From: an uncultured Woeseia sp.
GTDB taxonomy: Bacteria; Pseudomonadota; Gammaproteobacteria; Steroidobacterales; Woeseiaceae
Reading direction: 5' to 3'
DNA length: 38,521 nt
Assembly: GCA_937925605.1 (NCBI GenBank)
Contig: CALALV010000181.1
Span: 1 to 38,521 of the forward strand
Each line of letters opens with the position of its first letter. Positions within the stretch are counted from its first letter, which is position 1. Below, one piece after another: positions 30,381 to 38,521 of this stretch. Position numbers and translations under genes: made by a program. The notes below the pieces were generated by a model. The model saw only the letters and a list, made by a program, of their open reading frames with translations, was not told the origin of the DNA and made no database searches.

Positions 30381-32678
30381 ATGAAAGACTCGCTGGAAGA
30401 GAATTCGCTGCGCTACCACCGGCTGCCGCCCGCGGGCAAGCTGACGATCACGCCGACGAAGCCGCTGGCGAACCAGCTCGACCTCGCCCAGGCCTACTCG
30501 CCGGGCGTCGCGGCGCCGTGCCTGCGGATCAAGGACGACCCGACCCAGGCCGCGGTGTACACGGCGCGCGGCAATCTCGTCGGCGTCATCTCCAACGGCA
30601 GTGCCGTGCTCGGACTGGGCGCGATCGGCCCGCTCGCCGCGAAACCGGTCATGGAAGGCAAGTCCGTCCTGTTCAAGAAATTCGCCGGCATCGACGCCTT
30701 CGACATCGAGATCGACGAGAACGACCCGGAGCGGCTGGTCGAAATCATCGCCCGCCTCGAGCCGACCTTCGGCGCGATCAATCTCGAGGACATCAAGGCC
30801 CCGGAGTGTTTCATCGTCGAGGAGAAGCTCAACGAGCGCATGGGCATACCGGTGTTCCACGACGACCAGCACGGCACGGCCATCGTGGCCAGCGCCGCGA
30901 TCAGGAACGGCCTGGAAATCGTCGGCAAGCGGCTGGACGAGATCCGCCTGGTGTCCACCGGCGGCGGCGCGGCGAGCCTGTCGTGCCTGAACCTGCTGGT
31001 CGAACTGGGCCTGCCGAGGGAAAACATCACGCTGGTCGACCTGCAGGGCGTCGTGTACCGGGGCCGCAAGGAGGACATGAACCGGTACAAGGAGGTCTTC
31101 GCCCGCGACACCGACCTGCGCACCCTCGATGAGGCCATTGACGGCGCCGACGTGTTCCTCGGGCTGTCGGCGCCCGACGTGCTGAAGCCGGCGATGGTCA
31201 GGAAGATGGCCGAGCAGCCGCTGATACTCGCGCTCGCCAACCCGGTGCCCGAGATCCTGCCGGAGGCGGCGCTCGAAGCGCGACCCGATGCGATCATCGC
31301 CACCGGTCGCTCCGACTATCCGAACCAGGTGAACAACGTCCTGTGCTTTCCGTTCATCTTCCGCGGCGCGCTGGACGTCGGGGCGACGGACATCAACGCG
31401 GACATGAAAAGAGCCTGCGTCGAGGCCATTGCGAAACTCGCCCGTCGCGAATCGACCGACGAAGTGGCCAACGCCTACCAGGACGAAAATCTGACCTTCG
31501 GTCGCGACTACCTGATTCCGAAGCCCTTCGACCCGCGGCTGATGGAAGAGGTGTCGCTCGCGGTCGCGAAGGCTGCGATGGACAGCGGCGTGGCGACACG
31601 ACCGATCGACGACCTCGAGGCCTACCGCGACCGGCTGCAGAGCTTCAGCCACCGCTCGGTCATGTTCATGCAACCGATCATCGACGTCGCGAAGCGCGAC
31701 ACGGAGCGGCTCGTCTACGCGGAAGGCGAGAACATGACCGTGCTGCGCGCGGTGCAGCTCGTCGTCGACGAGCAGATCGCGGACCCGATCGTCATCGGCC
31801 GCGCCGCGGTCGTCGACGACCGGATCGCCCGGCTGGGCCTGCGCATGCGCGCGGGCGAGGACTTCGAGCTGGTCGACCCGGAGGACGACCCGCGCTACCG
31901 CGAGTACTGGCAGTTCTACCATTCGCGCGTCTGCCGGCGCGGAGTTTCCGTGCAGGCGGCGAAAACGGTCATCCGTACCAACACGACGGTCATCGCGGCC
32001 TGCATGGTCGCGATGCGGCAGGCCGACGCGTTGATCTGCGGCACGATCGGCCGTTTCGACCACCACCTGCAGGAAGTCATCGAGATCATCGGGCCCGAGA
32101 AACCGGGCCACAAGATCTCGTCGATGGCCGTGCTGTTCCTGCCGGACGGACCGCTGTTCATCGCCGATGCCTTCATCGAGGTCGACCCGAGCGTCGAGCA
32201 GATCGTCGCGACGACGCTGGCGAGCGCCGAGCGCGTCCAGAGTTTCGGTATCCGGCCCAAGGTCGCGCTGTTGTCGCACTCGAATTTCGGCTCGTCGCGC
32301 TCGCGCTCTGCGCGCAAGATGCGCGACGCCACGCGGCTACTGCAGGAGGCCGCGCCCGCCCTCGAGGTGGACGGCGAGATGCACGCGCTGACGGCCATGA
32401 ACGAGGCCGTGCGCAAGACGCTGGACCCGCGCTCGAGGCTGCAAGGTCGGGCCAACCTGCTGATCATGCCGAACCTGGACACGGCGAACATCGCGATGGA
32501 GCTGATCCGCTCGATCACGGACGCCCTGTTCATCGGGCCGATCCTGTCCGGTACCGCGCAGCCGGCGCACATCGTTACGCCGTCTCAGGGCGTCCGGGGG
32601 ATCTTCAACATGAGCGCCATCGCCGTCGCCGACGCCTGGCGCAAGGTCAACGCGGAGGCCGCGGGCGGCAAGGAATAG
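30381..32678 (+). CDS. maeB: NADP-dependent malic enzyme with phosphotransacetylase-like domain
   Basis: A 765-residue two-domain protein. Residues 1 to about 420 are the malic enzyme: AYSPGVAAPC, GLGAIGPLAAKPVMEGK, VFHDDQHGTAIV with the metal-binding acids, a nucleotide-binding STGGGAASLSCL and LALANPVPEILPE. Residues from about 430 form a phosphotransacetylase-like domain that in MaeB is regulatory, sensing acetyl-CoA. The enzyme decarboxylates malate to pyruvate, making NADPH. Length agrees with MaeB (about 760). ATG 30381 follows GGGGGAACTGG. It is divergent from the stress block and converges with the glutamate dehydrogenase gene. Confidence 0.95.
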   Translation: MKDSLEENSLRYHRLPPAGKLTITPTKPLANQLDLAQAYSPGVAAPCLRIKDDPTQAAVYTARGNLVGVISNGSAVLGLGAIGPLAAKPVMEGKSVLFKKFAGIDAFDIEIDENDPERLVEIIARLEPTFGAINLEDIKAPECFIVEEKLNERMGIPVFHDDQHGTAIVASAAIRNGLEIVGKRLDEIRLVSTGGGAASLSCLNLLVELGLPRENITLVDLQGVVYRGRKEDMNRYKEVFARDTDLRTLDEAIDGADVFLGLSAPDVLKPAMVRKMAEQPLILALANPVPEILPEAALEARPDAIIATGRSDYPNQVNNVLCFPFIFRGALDVGATDINADMKRACVEAIAKLARRESTDEVANAYQDENLTFGRDYLIPKPFDPRLMEEVSLAVAKAAMDSGVATRPIDDLEAYRDRLQSFSHRSVMFMQPIIDVAKRDTERLVYAEGENMTVLRAVQLVVDEQIADPIVIGRAAVVDDRIARLGLRMRAGEDFELVDPEDDPRYREYWQFYHSRVCRRGVSVQAAKTVIRTNTTVIAACMVAMRQADALICGTIGRFDHHLQEVIEIIGPEKPGHKISSMAVLFLPDGPLFIADAFIEVDPSVEQIVATTLASAERVQSFGIRPKVALLSHSNFGSSRSRSARKMRDATRLLQEAAPALEVDGEMHALTAMNEAVRKTLDPRSRLQGRANLLIMPNLDTANIAMELIRSITDALFIGPILSGTAQPAHIVTPSQGVRGIFNMSAIAVADAWRKVNAEAAGGKE

Positions 32679-32726
32679 CGGCATCAGCTCAGGTCGCACG
32701 GTTTGCCTGCGCTGACCGGCGTCTCC

Positions 32727-34142
32727 CTAGTGGCCGATGCCCAGCTCGAAGTAGGCGGTGGCGATCTTGTCGATGGCCAGCACGAAGGCGGCGGTCCTCA
32801 GATCCGTTATGTTCTTGCGCGAGTTGCGCACTTCGCGGATCTGCAGGTAGGCGTTGCGCATCGTGTCCTCGAGCCCTGACCGGACCAGGTCGATTTCGCG
32901 CGGCCCTTCCTTGAGCGGCGCGGCCAGGCGATCCGGGATTTTTTTGCCCGTCGCTTCCTCGACGATCTTGATGATCTGGTGCCCGCGATTCTCCTCGAGG
33001 CGCCGGTCGAGGCGCCCGAAACGGATGTGCGAGACGTTCTTGACCCATTCGAAATAGGACACGGTCACGCCGCCGGCGTTTACGTAGGCGTCCGGCAACA
33101 GCGTCTTGCCCGATTCGCAGAGGATCCGGTCCGCGTCGTAGGTAACCGGGCCGTTCGCGGCCTCGACGATCAGCCGCGCCTTGATGCGCTTTGCATTGTC
33201 GGCCGTGATCTGGCTCTCCAGCGCCGCCGGGATCAGGATGTCGCAGTCGAGTTCCAGCACCTTCTTGCCGTCTTCCACGTAGTCGGCGCCGGGAAAGTCG
33301 CGGACGCCCCTGGTCTGCTGGAGGTGTTCGTAGACGGCCTGCACGTCCAGCCCCTCGTCGTTCCGTATCGCGCCGTCGCGCTCGATGATCGCGACGATCC
33401 GGACCTCGTCCTCCTCGCTCAGGAACTTCGCGGCGTGGTAGCCGACGTTGCCGAGGCCCTGGACGACCACGCGCTTGCCCCCGAGGCCCGGCGAGAGGCC
33501 CGCGGCCTTGACGTCTTCCTCGTGTCGGAAGAATTCCTGCACCGCGTACTGCACGCCGCGGCCGGTGGCCTCGGTGCGCCCGGCGATGCCCCCCTGGCTC
33601 ACCGGCTTGCCGGTCACGCAGGCGATGGCATTGATGTCGTCCGGGTAGTTCATGCGGTAGGCGTCGACGATCCAGGCCATTTCGCGCTCGCCGGTGCCCA
33701 TGTCGGGCGCCGGCACGTTTTCGCTCGGGCTGATGTAGCCCTTCTTCGCGAGCTCGTAGGCGAAGCGTTGCGTGATGTCGCGCAGTTCATCGGCCTCGTA
33801 GTCCGCGGGATCGATGCACAGGCCGCCCTTGGAGCCGCCGAAGGGCACGTCGACGATCGCGCACTTGTAGGACATCAGCGCCGCCAGCGCCTCGATCTCG
33901 TCCTGGTCGACGGCCGGCGAATAGCGAATGCCGCCCTTGACCGGCAGCCGGTGCTCGCTGTGCACCGCGCGCCAGCCGCTGAAGACCTGCACGTGCCCGC
34001 GAATCTCGACCGGGAACTGGACGCGGTACAGCGAGTTCGTCGCCTGGATCTGCTTCGCTATGCCGGGGGGCAGGTCCATCGCGCCGAAAGCCCGGTCCAC
34101 CATCTGGTTGACGCTGTGCAGAAAACCCGTGCCTGCCGCCAT
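32727..34142 (-). CDS. Glutamate dehydrogenase (Glu/Leu/Phe/Val family)
   Basis: A 471-residue enzyme linking glutamate and 2-oxoglutarate. The conserved parts are HRLPVKGGIRYSP, the catalytic lysine region VDVPFGGSKGG, NVPAPDMGTG with the catalytic aspartate, the Rossmann motif VVQGLGNVGYHAAKFL, and AANGPVT. The N-terminus is like NAD-type catabolic enzymes rather than the biosynthetic NADP-type of E. coli; cofactor is inferred only. ATG 34142 follows GGGGGTCGAGCG. Expression is from a recognisable sigma-70 promoter upstream. Glutamate supply is also the amino source for ectB. Confidence 0.93.
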   Translation of the reverse strand: MAAGTGFLHSVNQMVDRAFGAMDLPPGIAKQIQATNSLYRVQFPVEIRGHVQVFSGWRAVHSEHRLPVKGGIRYSPAVDQDEIEALAALMSYKCAIVDVPFGGSKGGLCIDPADYEADELRDITQRFAYELAKKGYISPSENVPAPDMGTGEREMAWIVDAYRMNYPDDINAIACVTGKPVSQGGIAGRTEATGRGVQYAVQEFFRHEEDVKAAGLSPGLGGKRVVVQGLGNVGYHAAKFLSEEDEVRIVAIIERDGAIRNDEGLDVQAVYEHLQQTRGVRDFPGADYVEDGKKVLELDCDILIPAALESQITADNAKRIKARLIVEAANGPVTYDADRILCESGKTLLPDAYVNAGGVTVSYFEWVKNVSHIRFGRLDRRLEENRGHQIIKIVEEATGKKIPDRLAAPLKEGPREIDLVRSGLEDTMRNAYLQIREVRNSRKNITDLRTAAFVLAIDKIATAYFELGIGH

Positions 34143-34174
34143 CGCTCGACCCCCGGTGATAGTCAGACGCAGAT

Positions 34175-34203
34175 ATTGTGCGCCGCTGCCCGGGTGCTGA
34201 CAA
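34175..34203 (-). promoter_or_regulatory. Sigma-70 promoter of the glutamate dehydrogenase gene
   Basis: On the minus strand TTGTCA (34198-34203) is followed after exactly 17 bases by CACAAT (34175-34180), five and four matches to consensus. Predicted leader about 25 bases. Confidence 0.5.
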
Positions 34204-34241
34204 ATTCGCGCCGGCCGCTGTCGGCGCCCTGAGCTTGCCGG

Positions 34242-34247
34242 TATGCT
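34242..34247 (+). promoter_or_regulatory. Candidate -10 element for the ABC exporter gene
   Basis: TATGCT at 34242-34247, 60 bases before the ATG, in the same context (GGTATGCT) as the site before the PQQ dehydrogenase. No good -35 is seen. Confidence 0.25.
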
Positions 34248-34307
34248 GGCGCGCAGCATGAACGGACAGCCTGCAGAGCGCGACCCGCGAGCGGCGGTGC
34301 ATTGCCG

Positions 34308-36122
34308 ATGAACGGCGATGACGCGGGCCTCGTCACCCGCTTTATCGGCGTCTTCCGCTACAGCCACCGCGCCATGCAGCTGGTCTGGACGACCAGCCCG
34401 CTGCTGACCGTCGTCCTCGCCGTCCTTACCCTGACCGCCGGCATCCTGCCGGCCGGCATCGCCTGGGTCGGCCAGCTGATCGTCGACGGCGTCGTCGCGG
34501 CGATCGCGGCGGACGACCCGGACATCCGCGGCGTGTTGACGCTGGTCGGCCTCGAGGCGCTGCTGGTCATCGGCATCGCCGCCAGCCAGCGCGGTATCTC
34601 CGCCAGCCAGTCGCTGCTGCGCGCGCTGCTGGGCCAGCGCGTCAACGTCATGATCCTCGAAAAGGCGCTGACGCTGACGCTGGCGCACTTCGAGGACTCG
34701 GAATTCTACGACAAGCTGACCCAGGCCCGGCGCGAGGCCTCGAGTCGGCCGCTGTCGCTGGTCAACCGCACCTTCGGGCTTATCCAGAACGCGATCACGC
34801 TGACGAGTTACGCCGTGCTGCTGTTCGCCTTCTCGCCCTGGGCCGTGCTGATCCTCGTCGGCGCCGGCCTGCCGTCGTTCTTCGCGGAGGCCAAGTTCTC
34901 CGGCGACGCGTTCCGGCTGTTCCGCTGGCGCTCGCCCGAGACGCGCATGCAGATGTACCTCGAGACCGTCATCGCCCGCGAGGACGGGGTGAAAGAGGTC
35001 AAGCTGTTCCAGCTCGGTCCGCGGCTGCTCCAGCGCTACCGCGACATCTTCGACAAGCTGTTCGTCGAGGACCGCGCGCTGACGCTGCGCCGCGATACCT
35101 GGGGTTTCCTCCTCGGGCTCGTCTCGACGGCCGCGTTCTACGGCGCTTACGTCTGGATCGTGCTCGCGACGATCGCGAAGGAAATCACGCTCGGCGCGAT
35201 GACGATGTACCTGATGCTGTTCCGGCAGGGCCAGTCGGCCGTCTCCGCGATCCTGTCGGCGGTCAGCGGCATGTACGAGGACAACCTGTACCTGTCGAAC
35301 CTGTACGAGTACCTCGCGCAGCCGGTGCCGGGACGCGTCGGCGAGGCGAGCCGCGGCCCGGACCCGGGCCGCGGTATCGAGTTCGAGGGCGTCTCGTTCC
35401 GCTACCCCGGCGCGCTCGAGGACGCGCTCGGCGACATCGACCTGCAGCTGCGGCCAGGCCAGAGCCTGGCGCTGGTCGGCGAGAACGGCTCGGGCAAGAC
35501 GACGCTGATCAAGCTGCTGACGAGGCTCTACGAACCGACGGCCGGCCGCATCCTGCTCGACGGCCTCGACCTGCGCGACTGGGACGTCGAGGCGCTCAGG
35601 CAGCGCGTCGGCGTGATCTTCCAGGACTTCGGCCGCTACCAGTTCACGGTCGGCGAGAACATCGGCGCCGGCGACGTGCGCCACATCGACGACGAGGGCC
35701 GCTGGGCGGCGGCCGCGAAGACCGGGCTCGCGGCGCCGTTCATCGAGGCCATGCCCGAGGGCTACCGGACGCAGCTCGGCCGCTGGTTCAGGGGCGGCCG
35801 CGAGTTGTCCGGCGGGCAGTGGCAGAAGATCGCGCTGTCCCGAGCGTTCATGCGCTCGGCCGCGGACATACTCGTGCTCGACGAGCCGACCGCCGCGATG
35901 GACGCGGCGGCCGAGGCCGAGGTATTCGAGCACTTCCGGCGCTCGAGCGGCGACCGCATGACGATCCTGATCTCGCACCGCTTCTCGACGGTGCGCGCCG
36001 CCGACCAGATCGTCGTCATGCAGCGCGGCCGGATCATCGAGCGCGGCACGCACGCCGAGCTGCGCGCGCAGGGTGGCCAGTACGCGCACCTGTTCGAGCT
36101 GCAGGCGCGCGGCTACCAGTAG
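34308..36122 (+). CDS. ABC exporter half-transporter (fused membrane and ATPase domains)
   Basis: A 604-residue protein. Six hydrophobic helices lie in residues 20-330, then an ATPase domain at about 360-600 with Walker A GENGSGKTTLIKLL, Q-loop GVIFQDFGRYQFTVGENI, signature ELSGGQWQKIALSRAF, Walker B ADILVLDEPTAAMD and H-loop LISHRFSTVRAADQ. The order of membrane domain then ATPase marks an exporter that works as a homodimer; the LSGGQWQ type is found among peptide and lipid exporters. No substrate gene is adjacent. ATG 34308 is preferred over a TTG two codons upstream. It ends 10 bases before the convergent amidohydrolase stop. Confidence 0.9.
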   Translation: MNGDDAGLVTRFIGVFRYSHRAMQLVWTTSPLLTVVLAVLTLTAGILPAGIAWVGQLIVDGVVAAIAADDPDIRGVLTLVGLEALLVIGIAASQRGISASQSLLRALLGQRVNVMILEKALTLTLAHFEDSEFYDKLTQARREASSRPLSLVNRTFGLIQNAITLTSYAVLLFAFSPWAVLILVGAGLPSFFAEAKFSGDAFRLFRWRSPETRMQMYLETVIAREDGVKEVKLFQLGPRLLQRYRDIFDKLFVEDRALTLRRDTWGFLLGLVSTAAFYGAYVWIVLATIAKEITLGAMTMYLMLFRQGQSAVSAILSAVSGMYEDNLYLSNLYEYLAQPVPGRVGEASRGPDPGRGIEFEGVSFRYPGALEDALGDIDLQLRPGQSLALVGENGSGKTTLIKLLTRLYEPTAGRILLDGLDLRDWDVEALRQRVGVIFQDFGRYQFTVGENIGAGDVRHIDDEGRWAAAAKTGLAAPFIEAMPEGYRTQLGRWFRGGRELSGGQWQKIALSRAFMRSAADILVLDEPTAAMDAAAEAEVFEHFRRSSGDRMTILISHRFSTVRAADQIVVMQRGRIIERGTHAELRAQGGQYAHLFELQARGYQ

Positions 36123-36132
36123 CGGACCGGGC

Positions 36133-37614
36133 TCAGGTAGGCGCGTCGCCGGCCCAGCGCAGCAGGTTCAGGAACTCGCGGCGAGTCTTCGGTCCGTGGG
36201 TCAGGAACGACGGATCGGGGTCGTTCAGGTAGTTCTGCCGTCGCTTCGTCAGCCGGTCGTTGCCGGCCCGGAGCTTCACTTCCGCCGCGTCTATGCCATA
36301 GGGCTTCGTCGCGTTGAGGCCGAAGACCTTGGCCCGCAGGCGCGGCGTGATCTCCGGGTAGCCGTAGCGCTCGCGGTATTCCTCCGCGATCTGGAAGGTG
36401 CGGAATGCCTGGATCTGGTCCTGCGGGCTGCCGTACCAGATCGAGTCCGTGCCCCACAGCACGTTGTCCTCGCCGCAGTAGCGGAACAGCTTGCCGAGCG
36501 CGTGCGCGGCGCTCTCCGGTTCGCGCATCAGCATGCGCCAGGTGCTGCCGAGCTCGGCGTAGACGTTCGAATTCGGCGCGACCTCGTTGTCGATCAGCGA
36601 CTTGATGAGCGTATCGATGCCGTCGCCCGAGCCCTCGCCCAGCCACGGCCCCTCGGCCCGGCCCGGCACGTAGCCCGAGTGGTAGATCAGGAAGTTCATG
36701 TCCGGGTAGCGCTTCGCGACCACGCCGATGTCGTGACACTGGCTGTGCTCGTAGGACTGCGGGCCGAACGGGATGCCCTTGTGCACGCAGATGATGTTGA
36801 CGCCGAGCGCGAGGGCCTTCTCGATGAACGGGATGCCGGTGTCCTCGTCGGACAGGAAGTAGCCCTTGCCGCCCGGGCCGAACTGCGTGTAGGTCTTCCA
36901 GGCGCAGACGTCCCAGCGTTCCTTGAGCTCGTCCATGGCCTCGAGATCGCCGTCCTGGTTCGGGTTGACGCGGCCGTGCAGCATCAGCCGGTGCTCGCCT
37001 TCCAGGTCCGCGACGATCTGCCGCGTCGCGTCGGCCTCCTCGATCGTCAGCGGCTCGGCCTCGCGCGACGACGGCACGAAGGACAGCACCATCATGTCCG
37101 TGTCCGAGTCCATGAACACGTCCTTGACGAATTCCTCCGGCCCGAGGCACTCGAGGTGGCTGTTCTCGCCCGGCCCGTCCGCGAGCTCGCAGTTCGTCTT
37201 CGGCGCGAAGCGGAACCCGCGCCCGCGCGCCGGGTTGTCGCGTATCCACTTGCCGTTCGGGTCGACGAAGTGCCCCTGCACGTCGAAGATGAACTCGTCG
37301 CCGCCGAGTGCCGCCTCGGCCAGCTCCGCGTCGAGCGCCGCGTCGGCCGCGAGCTCGAAGCGGCCGCCCGACTGGCCGGCCAGCGCGTTCACTTCGTTGA
37401 AAGCGAGCAGCGTGCTCGCCGCGCCGCAGGTCGAGACCAGGAAGCGGCGCCGGTCGACGCCGGTCTTCTTCGCGTGCAGCGCCGCGCGCTCGTGCGCGAG
37501 CCGGTTCGCCTCGACGTTCGCGAGCGACAATGGCAGTGGCGCGAACTCGCCGTTCGACGTGGTATCGATCTTGATCGGCAGGCGGCTGCCCTCGGGGTCG
37601 TGACGATCGGCCAT
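36133..37614 (-). CDS. Metal-dependent TIM-barrel amidohydrolase with Tat-like motif
   Basis: A 493-residue protein of the amidohydrolase-2 type. FDVQGHFVDPNG gives a single-histidine version of the HxH strand, FLIYHSGYVPG and ICVHKGIPFG carry further histidines, and LWGTDSIWYGSPQDQI gives the catalytic aspartate. Residues 54-80 hold a twin-arginine-like motif, DRRRFLVSTCGAAST followed by a mildly hydrophobic stretch, after an unusually long polar N-terminus of more than 50 residues. ATG 37612-37614 is well supported by GGAGG. Possible export by Tat is thus uncertain. Substrate unknown, perhaps a decarboxylase or hydrolase of an aromatic or lactone compound. It lies 82 bases after the SDR gene on the same strand. 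Confidence 0.82.
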   Translation of the reverse strand: MADRHDPEGSRLPIKIDTTSNGEFAPLPLSLANVEANRLAHERAALHAKKTGVDRRRFLVSTCGAASTLLAFNEVNALAGQSGGRFELAADAALDAELAEAALGGDEFIFDVQGHFVDPNGKWIRDNPARGRGFRFAPKTNCELADGPGENSHLECLGPEEFVKDVFMDSDTDMMVLSFVPSSREAEPLTIEEADATRQIVADLEGEHRLMLHGRVNPNQDGDLEAMDELKERWDVCAWKTYTQFGPGGKGYFLSDEDTGIPFIEKALALGVNIICVHKGIPFGPQSYEHSQCHDIGVVAKRYPDMNFLIYHSGYVPGRAEGPWLGEGSGDGIDTLIKSLIDNEVAPNSNVYAELGSTWRMLMREPESAAHALGKLFRYCGEDNVLWGTDSIWYGSPQDQIQAFRTFQIAEEYRERYGYPEITPRLRAKVFGLNATKPYGIDAAEVKLRAGNDRLTKRRQNYLNDPDPSFLTHGPKTRREFLNLLRWAGDAPT

Positions 37615-37696
37615 GGCGAATCCTCCGGCTGGATGTCTCGAGTCTGGTCGACGCCCGCGCGCTTTTCAAACAATCGCCGGCTATGTCGCGCCGCGC

Positions 37697-38479
37697 TCAG
37701 AAGATACTGGTCGCCAGCATGCCGCCGTCGACGACGAGGTCCTGCCCGCTGACGAAGCGGGCCGCGTCCGAGGCGAGGAACAGGCAGGCGTCCGCGACGT
37801 CCGCCGGAGCACAGAGGCGGCCGAGCGGCACCCGCGCCTCCCAGCGCGCGACGCCGTCCGGCCAGTCCTCGCGCAGCCCGGGGCGGTCGACCACGCCGGG
37901 CGACACGGCGTTGACCCGGATGCCTGACGGCCCGAGCTCCTGGGCCGCCGAGCGCGTCAGCATGACCAGCGCCGCCTTCGACGCGTTGTAGTGCGCGTGC
38001 GCCGGCGCCGGGCTGTACGCCGAGATCGACGCGATGTTCACGATCGCGCCGCCGCCCGCGTCGCGCATGCGGCGGGCCGCGGCCTGCGTACAGGCGAGCG
38101 CGGTCTCTACGTTGGCCCGCTGCATCCCGGCCCAGTCGGCGAGGCTCATGTCCAGCAGCTCGCCCGTCGGGTAGATCCCGGCGTTGTTGACCAGGATGGC
38201 TGGCGTGCCGAAATGCCCGACGGCCGCCGCGATCAGCGCCTCGGCGCCCTCCGCACCGTCAAGCTCCGCCGGCTCGGCGACCGCGGTGCCGCCCGCGTCC
38301 GCGATCCCCGCGACGACGCGCTCGGCATCCGCGCGCCCGGAGCGGTAGTGGACGACGACACTGGCGCCGGCTTCGGCCAGGCGCGCGGCGATCGCGGCGC
38401 CGAGGCCGCGGCCCGCGCCGGTCACCACGGCCGTGCGGCCGGTCAGATCCAGCAGGTCGCGACAGGCGGGCAGGTCCAT
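37697..38479 (-). CDS. Classical short-chain dehydrogenase/reductase
   Basis: A 260-residue FabG-type SDR with a full motif set: TGAGRGLG (cofactor loop), NNAGIYPTGE, the serine in IVNIASISAYS, the catalytic YNASK and a C-terminal VDGGM. The HYRSGRADAE segment after the second strand, with an arginine, suggests NADP(H) preference. ATG 38479 follows GGAGCCCTGC. Substrate unassigned; the amidohydrolase downstream may share a pathway. Confidence 0.92.
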   Translation of the reverse strand: MDLPACRDLLDLTGRTAVVTGAGRGLGAAIAARLAEAGASVVVHYRSGRADAERVVAGIADAGGTAVAEPAELDGAEGAEALIAAAVGHFGTPAILVNNAGIYPTGELLDMSLADWAGMQRANVETALACTQAAARRMRDAGGGAIVNIASISAYSPAPAHAHYNASKAALVMLTRSAAQELGPSGIRVNAVSPGVVDRPGLREDWPDGVARWEARVPLGRLCAPADVADACLFLASDAARFVSGQDLVVDGGMLATSIF

Positions 38480-38506
38480 GCAGGGCTCCGGGCGGGGTCG
38501 GCGGCC

Positions 38507-38512
38507 ATTGTA
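38507..38512 (-). promoter_or_regulatory. Candidate -10 element for the SDR gene
   Basis: TACAAT on the minus strand, 27 bases before the ATG, five of six to consensus. Its -35 would lie beyond the right edge. Confidence 0.35.
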
Positions 38513-38521
38513 GCCGCCTGC

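Noticed and set aside
30339..32279. Long minus-strand open frame opposite maeB
   Set aside because: Composition is that of an antisense shadow in GC-rich DNA, and maeB is unmistakable on the plus strand.
34143..36089. Long minus-strand open frame upstream of glutamate dehydrogenase
   Set aside because: It is antisense to the ABC exporter with typical shadow composition. The enzyme starts at ATG 34142.

Overview
The window is a GC-rich bacterial chromosome segment with about 27 complete genes, one gene cut by the left edge, and no rRNA, tRNA, CRISPR array or insertion sequence that I can see. Gene content points to a salt-adapted marine or hypersaline gammaproteobacterium. It includes an ectABC-ask ectoine operon with a divergent MarR regulator, an Fe-type superoxide dismutase, a MaeB-type malic enzyme, Tat-dependent exported enzymes, PQQ dehydrogenase chemistry and c-di-GMP signalling. 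The genus cannot be fixed from sequence reading alone.

Layout, left to right. (1) 1-6809 is a c-di-GMP and envelope region. It has a DUF547 protein, then a minus-strand pair made of a proline-rich substrate-binding lipoprotein and a membrane GGDEF-EAL protein overlapping by ATGA. Divergently, a c-di-GMP-I (GEMM-I) riboswitch at about 4651-4734 sits directly on the start of a two-gene unit: a six-helix coiled-coil membrane protein and a von Willebrand A-domain lipoprotein. I recognise no described system in this pair, and it is the most interesting part of the window. (2) 6979-12726 holds a class III aminotransferase with a structured leader and a clear terminator, an exported PQQ dehydrogenase with its cytochrome c, and a Tat-signal PLP C-S lyase/aminotransferase. 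(3) 12732-19910 (minus strand) is a catabolic operon for a nitrogen compound: AGCS symporter, DHDPS-family lyase, atypical SDR, dihydropyrimidinase-type hydrolase and Asp/Glu/hydantoin racemase. A DadA-like oxidoreductase and a 148-residue unknown protein lie upstream. (4) 20006-26080 is the ectoine locus: ectA, ectB, ectC, ask and an SSS-family symporter, with divergent ectR.

(5) 26077-30139 (minus strand) is a stress block: PRC-barrel protein, tandem universal stress protein, a sigma-54 activator with a degenerate receiver domain, an 81-residue protein, Fe-SOD and a small acidic lipoprotein. Two sites match the sigma-54 -24/-12 consensus well. One precedes the stress-protein pair directly next to the activator gene. 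The other precedes the small lipoprotein and has two TTTGC/GCAAA palindromes upstream of it. This suggests a local sigma-54 stress regulon. (6) 30381-38521 holds maeB, a glutamate dehydrogenase with a recognisable sigma-70 promoter, a divergent ABC exporter, a metal-dependent amidohydrolase with a Tat-like motif, and an SDR.

All functions are from reading motifs by eye. No database search, folding program or alignment was run. Promoter, operator and hairpin calls were checked base by base but are otherwise predictions.
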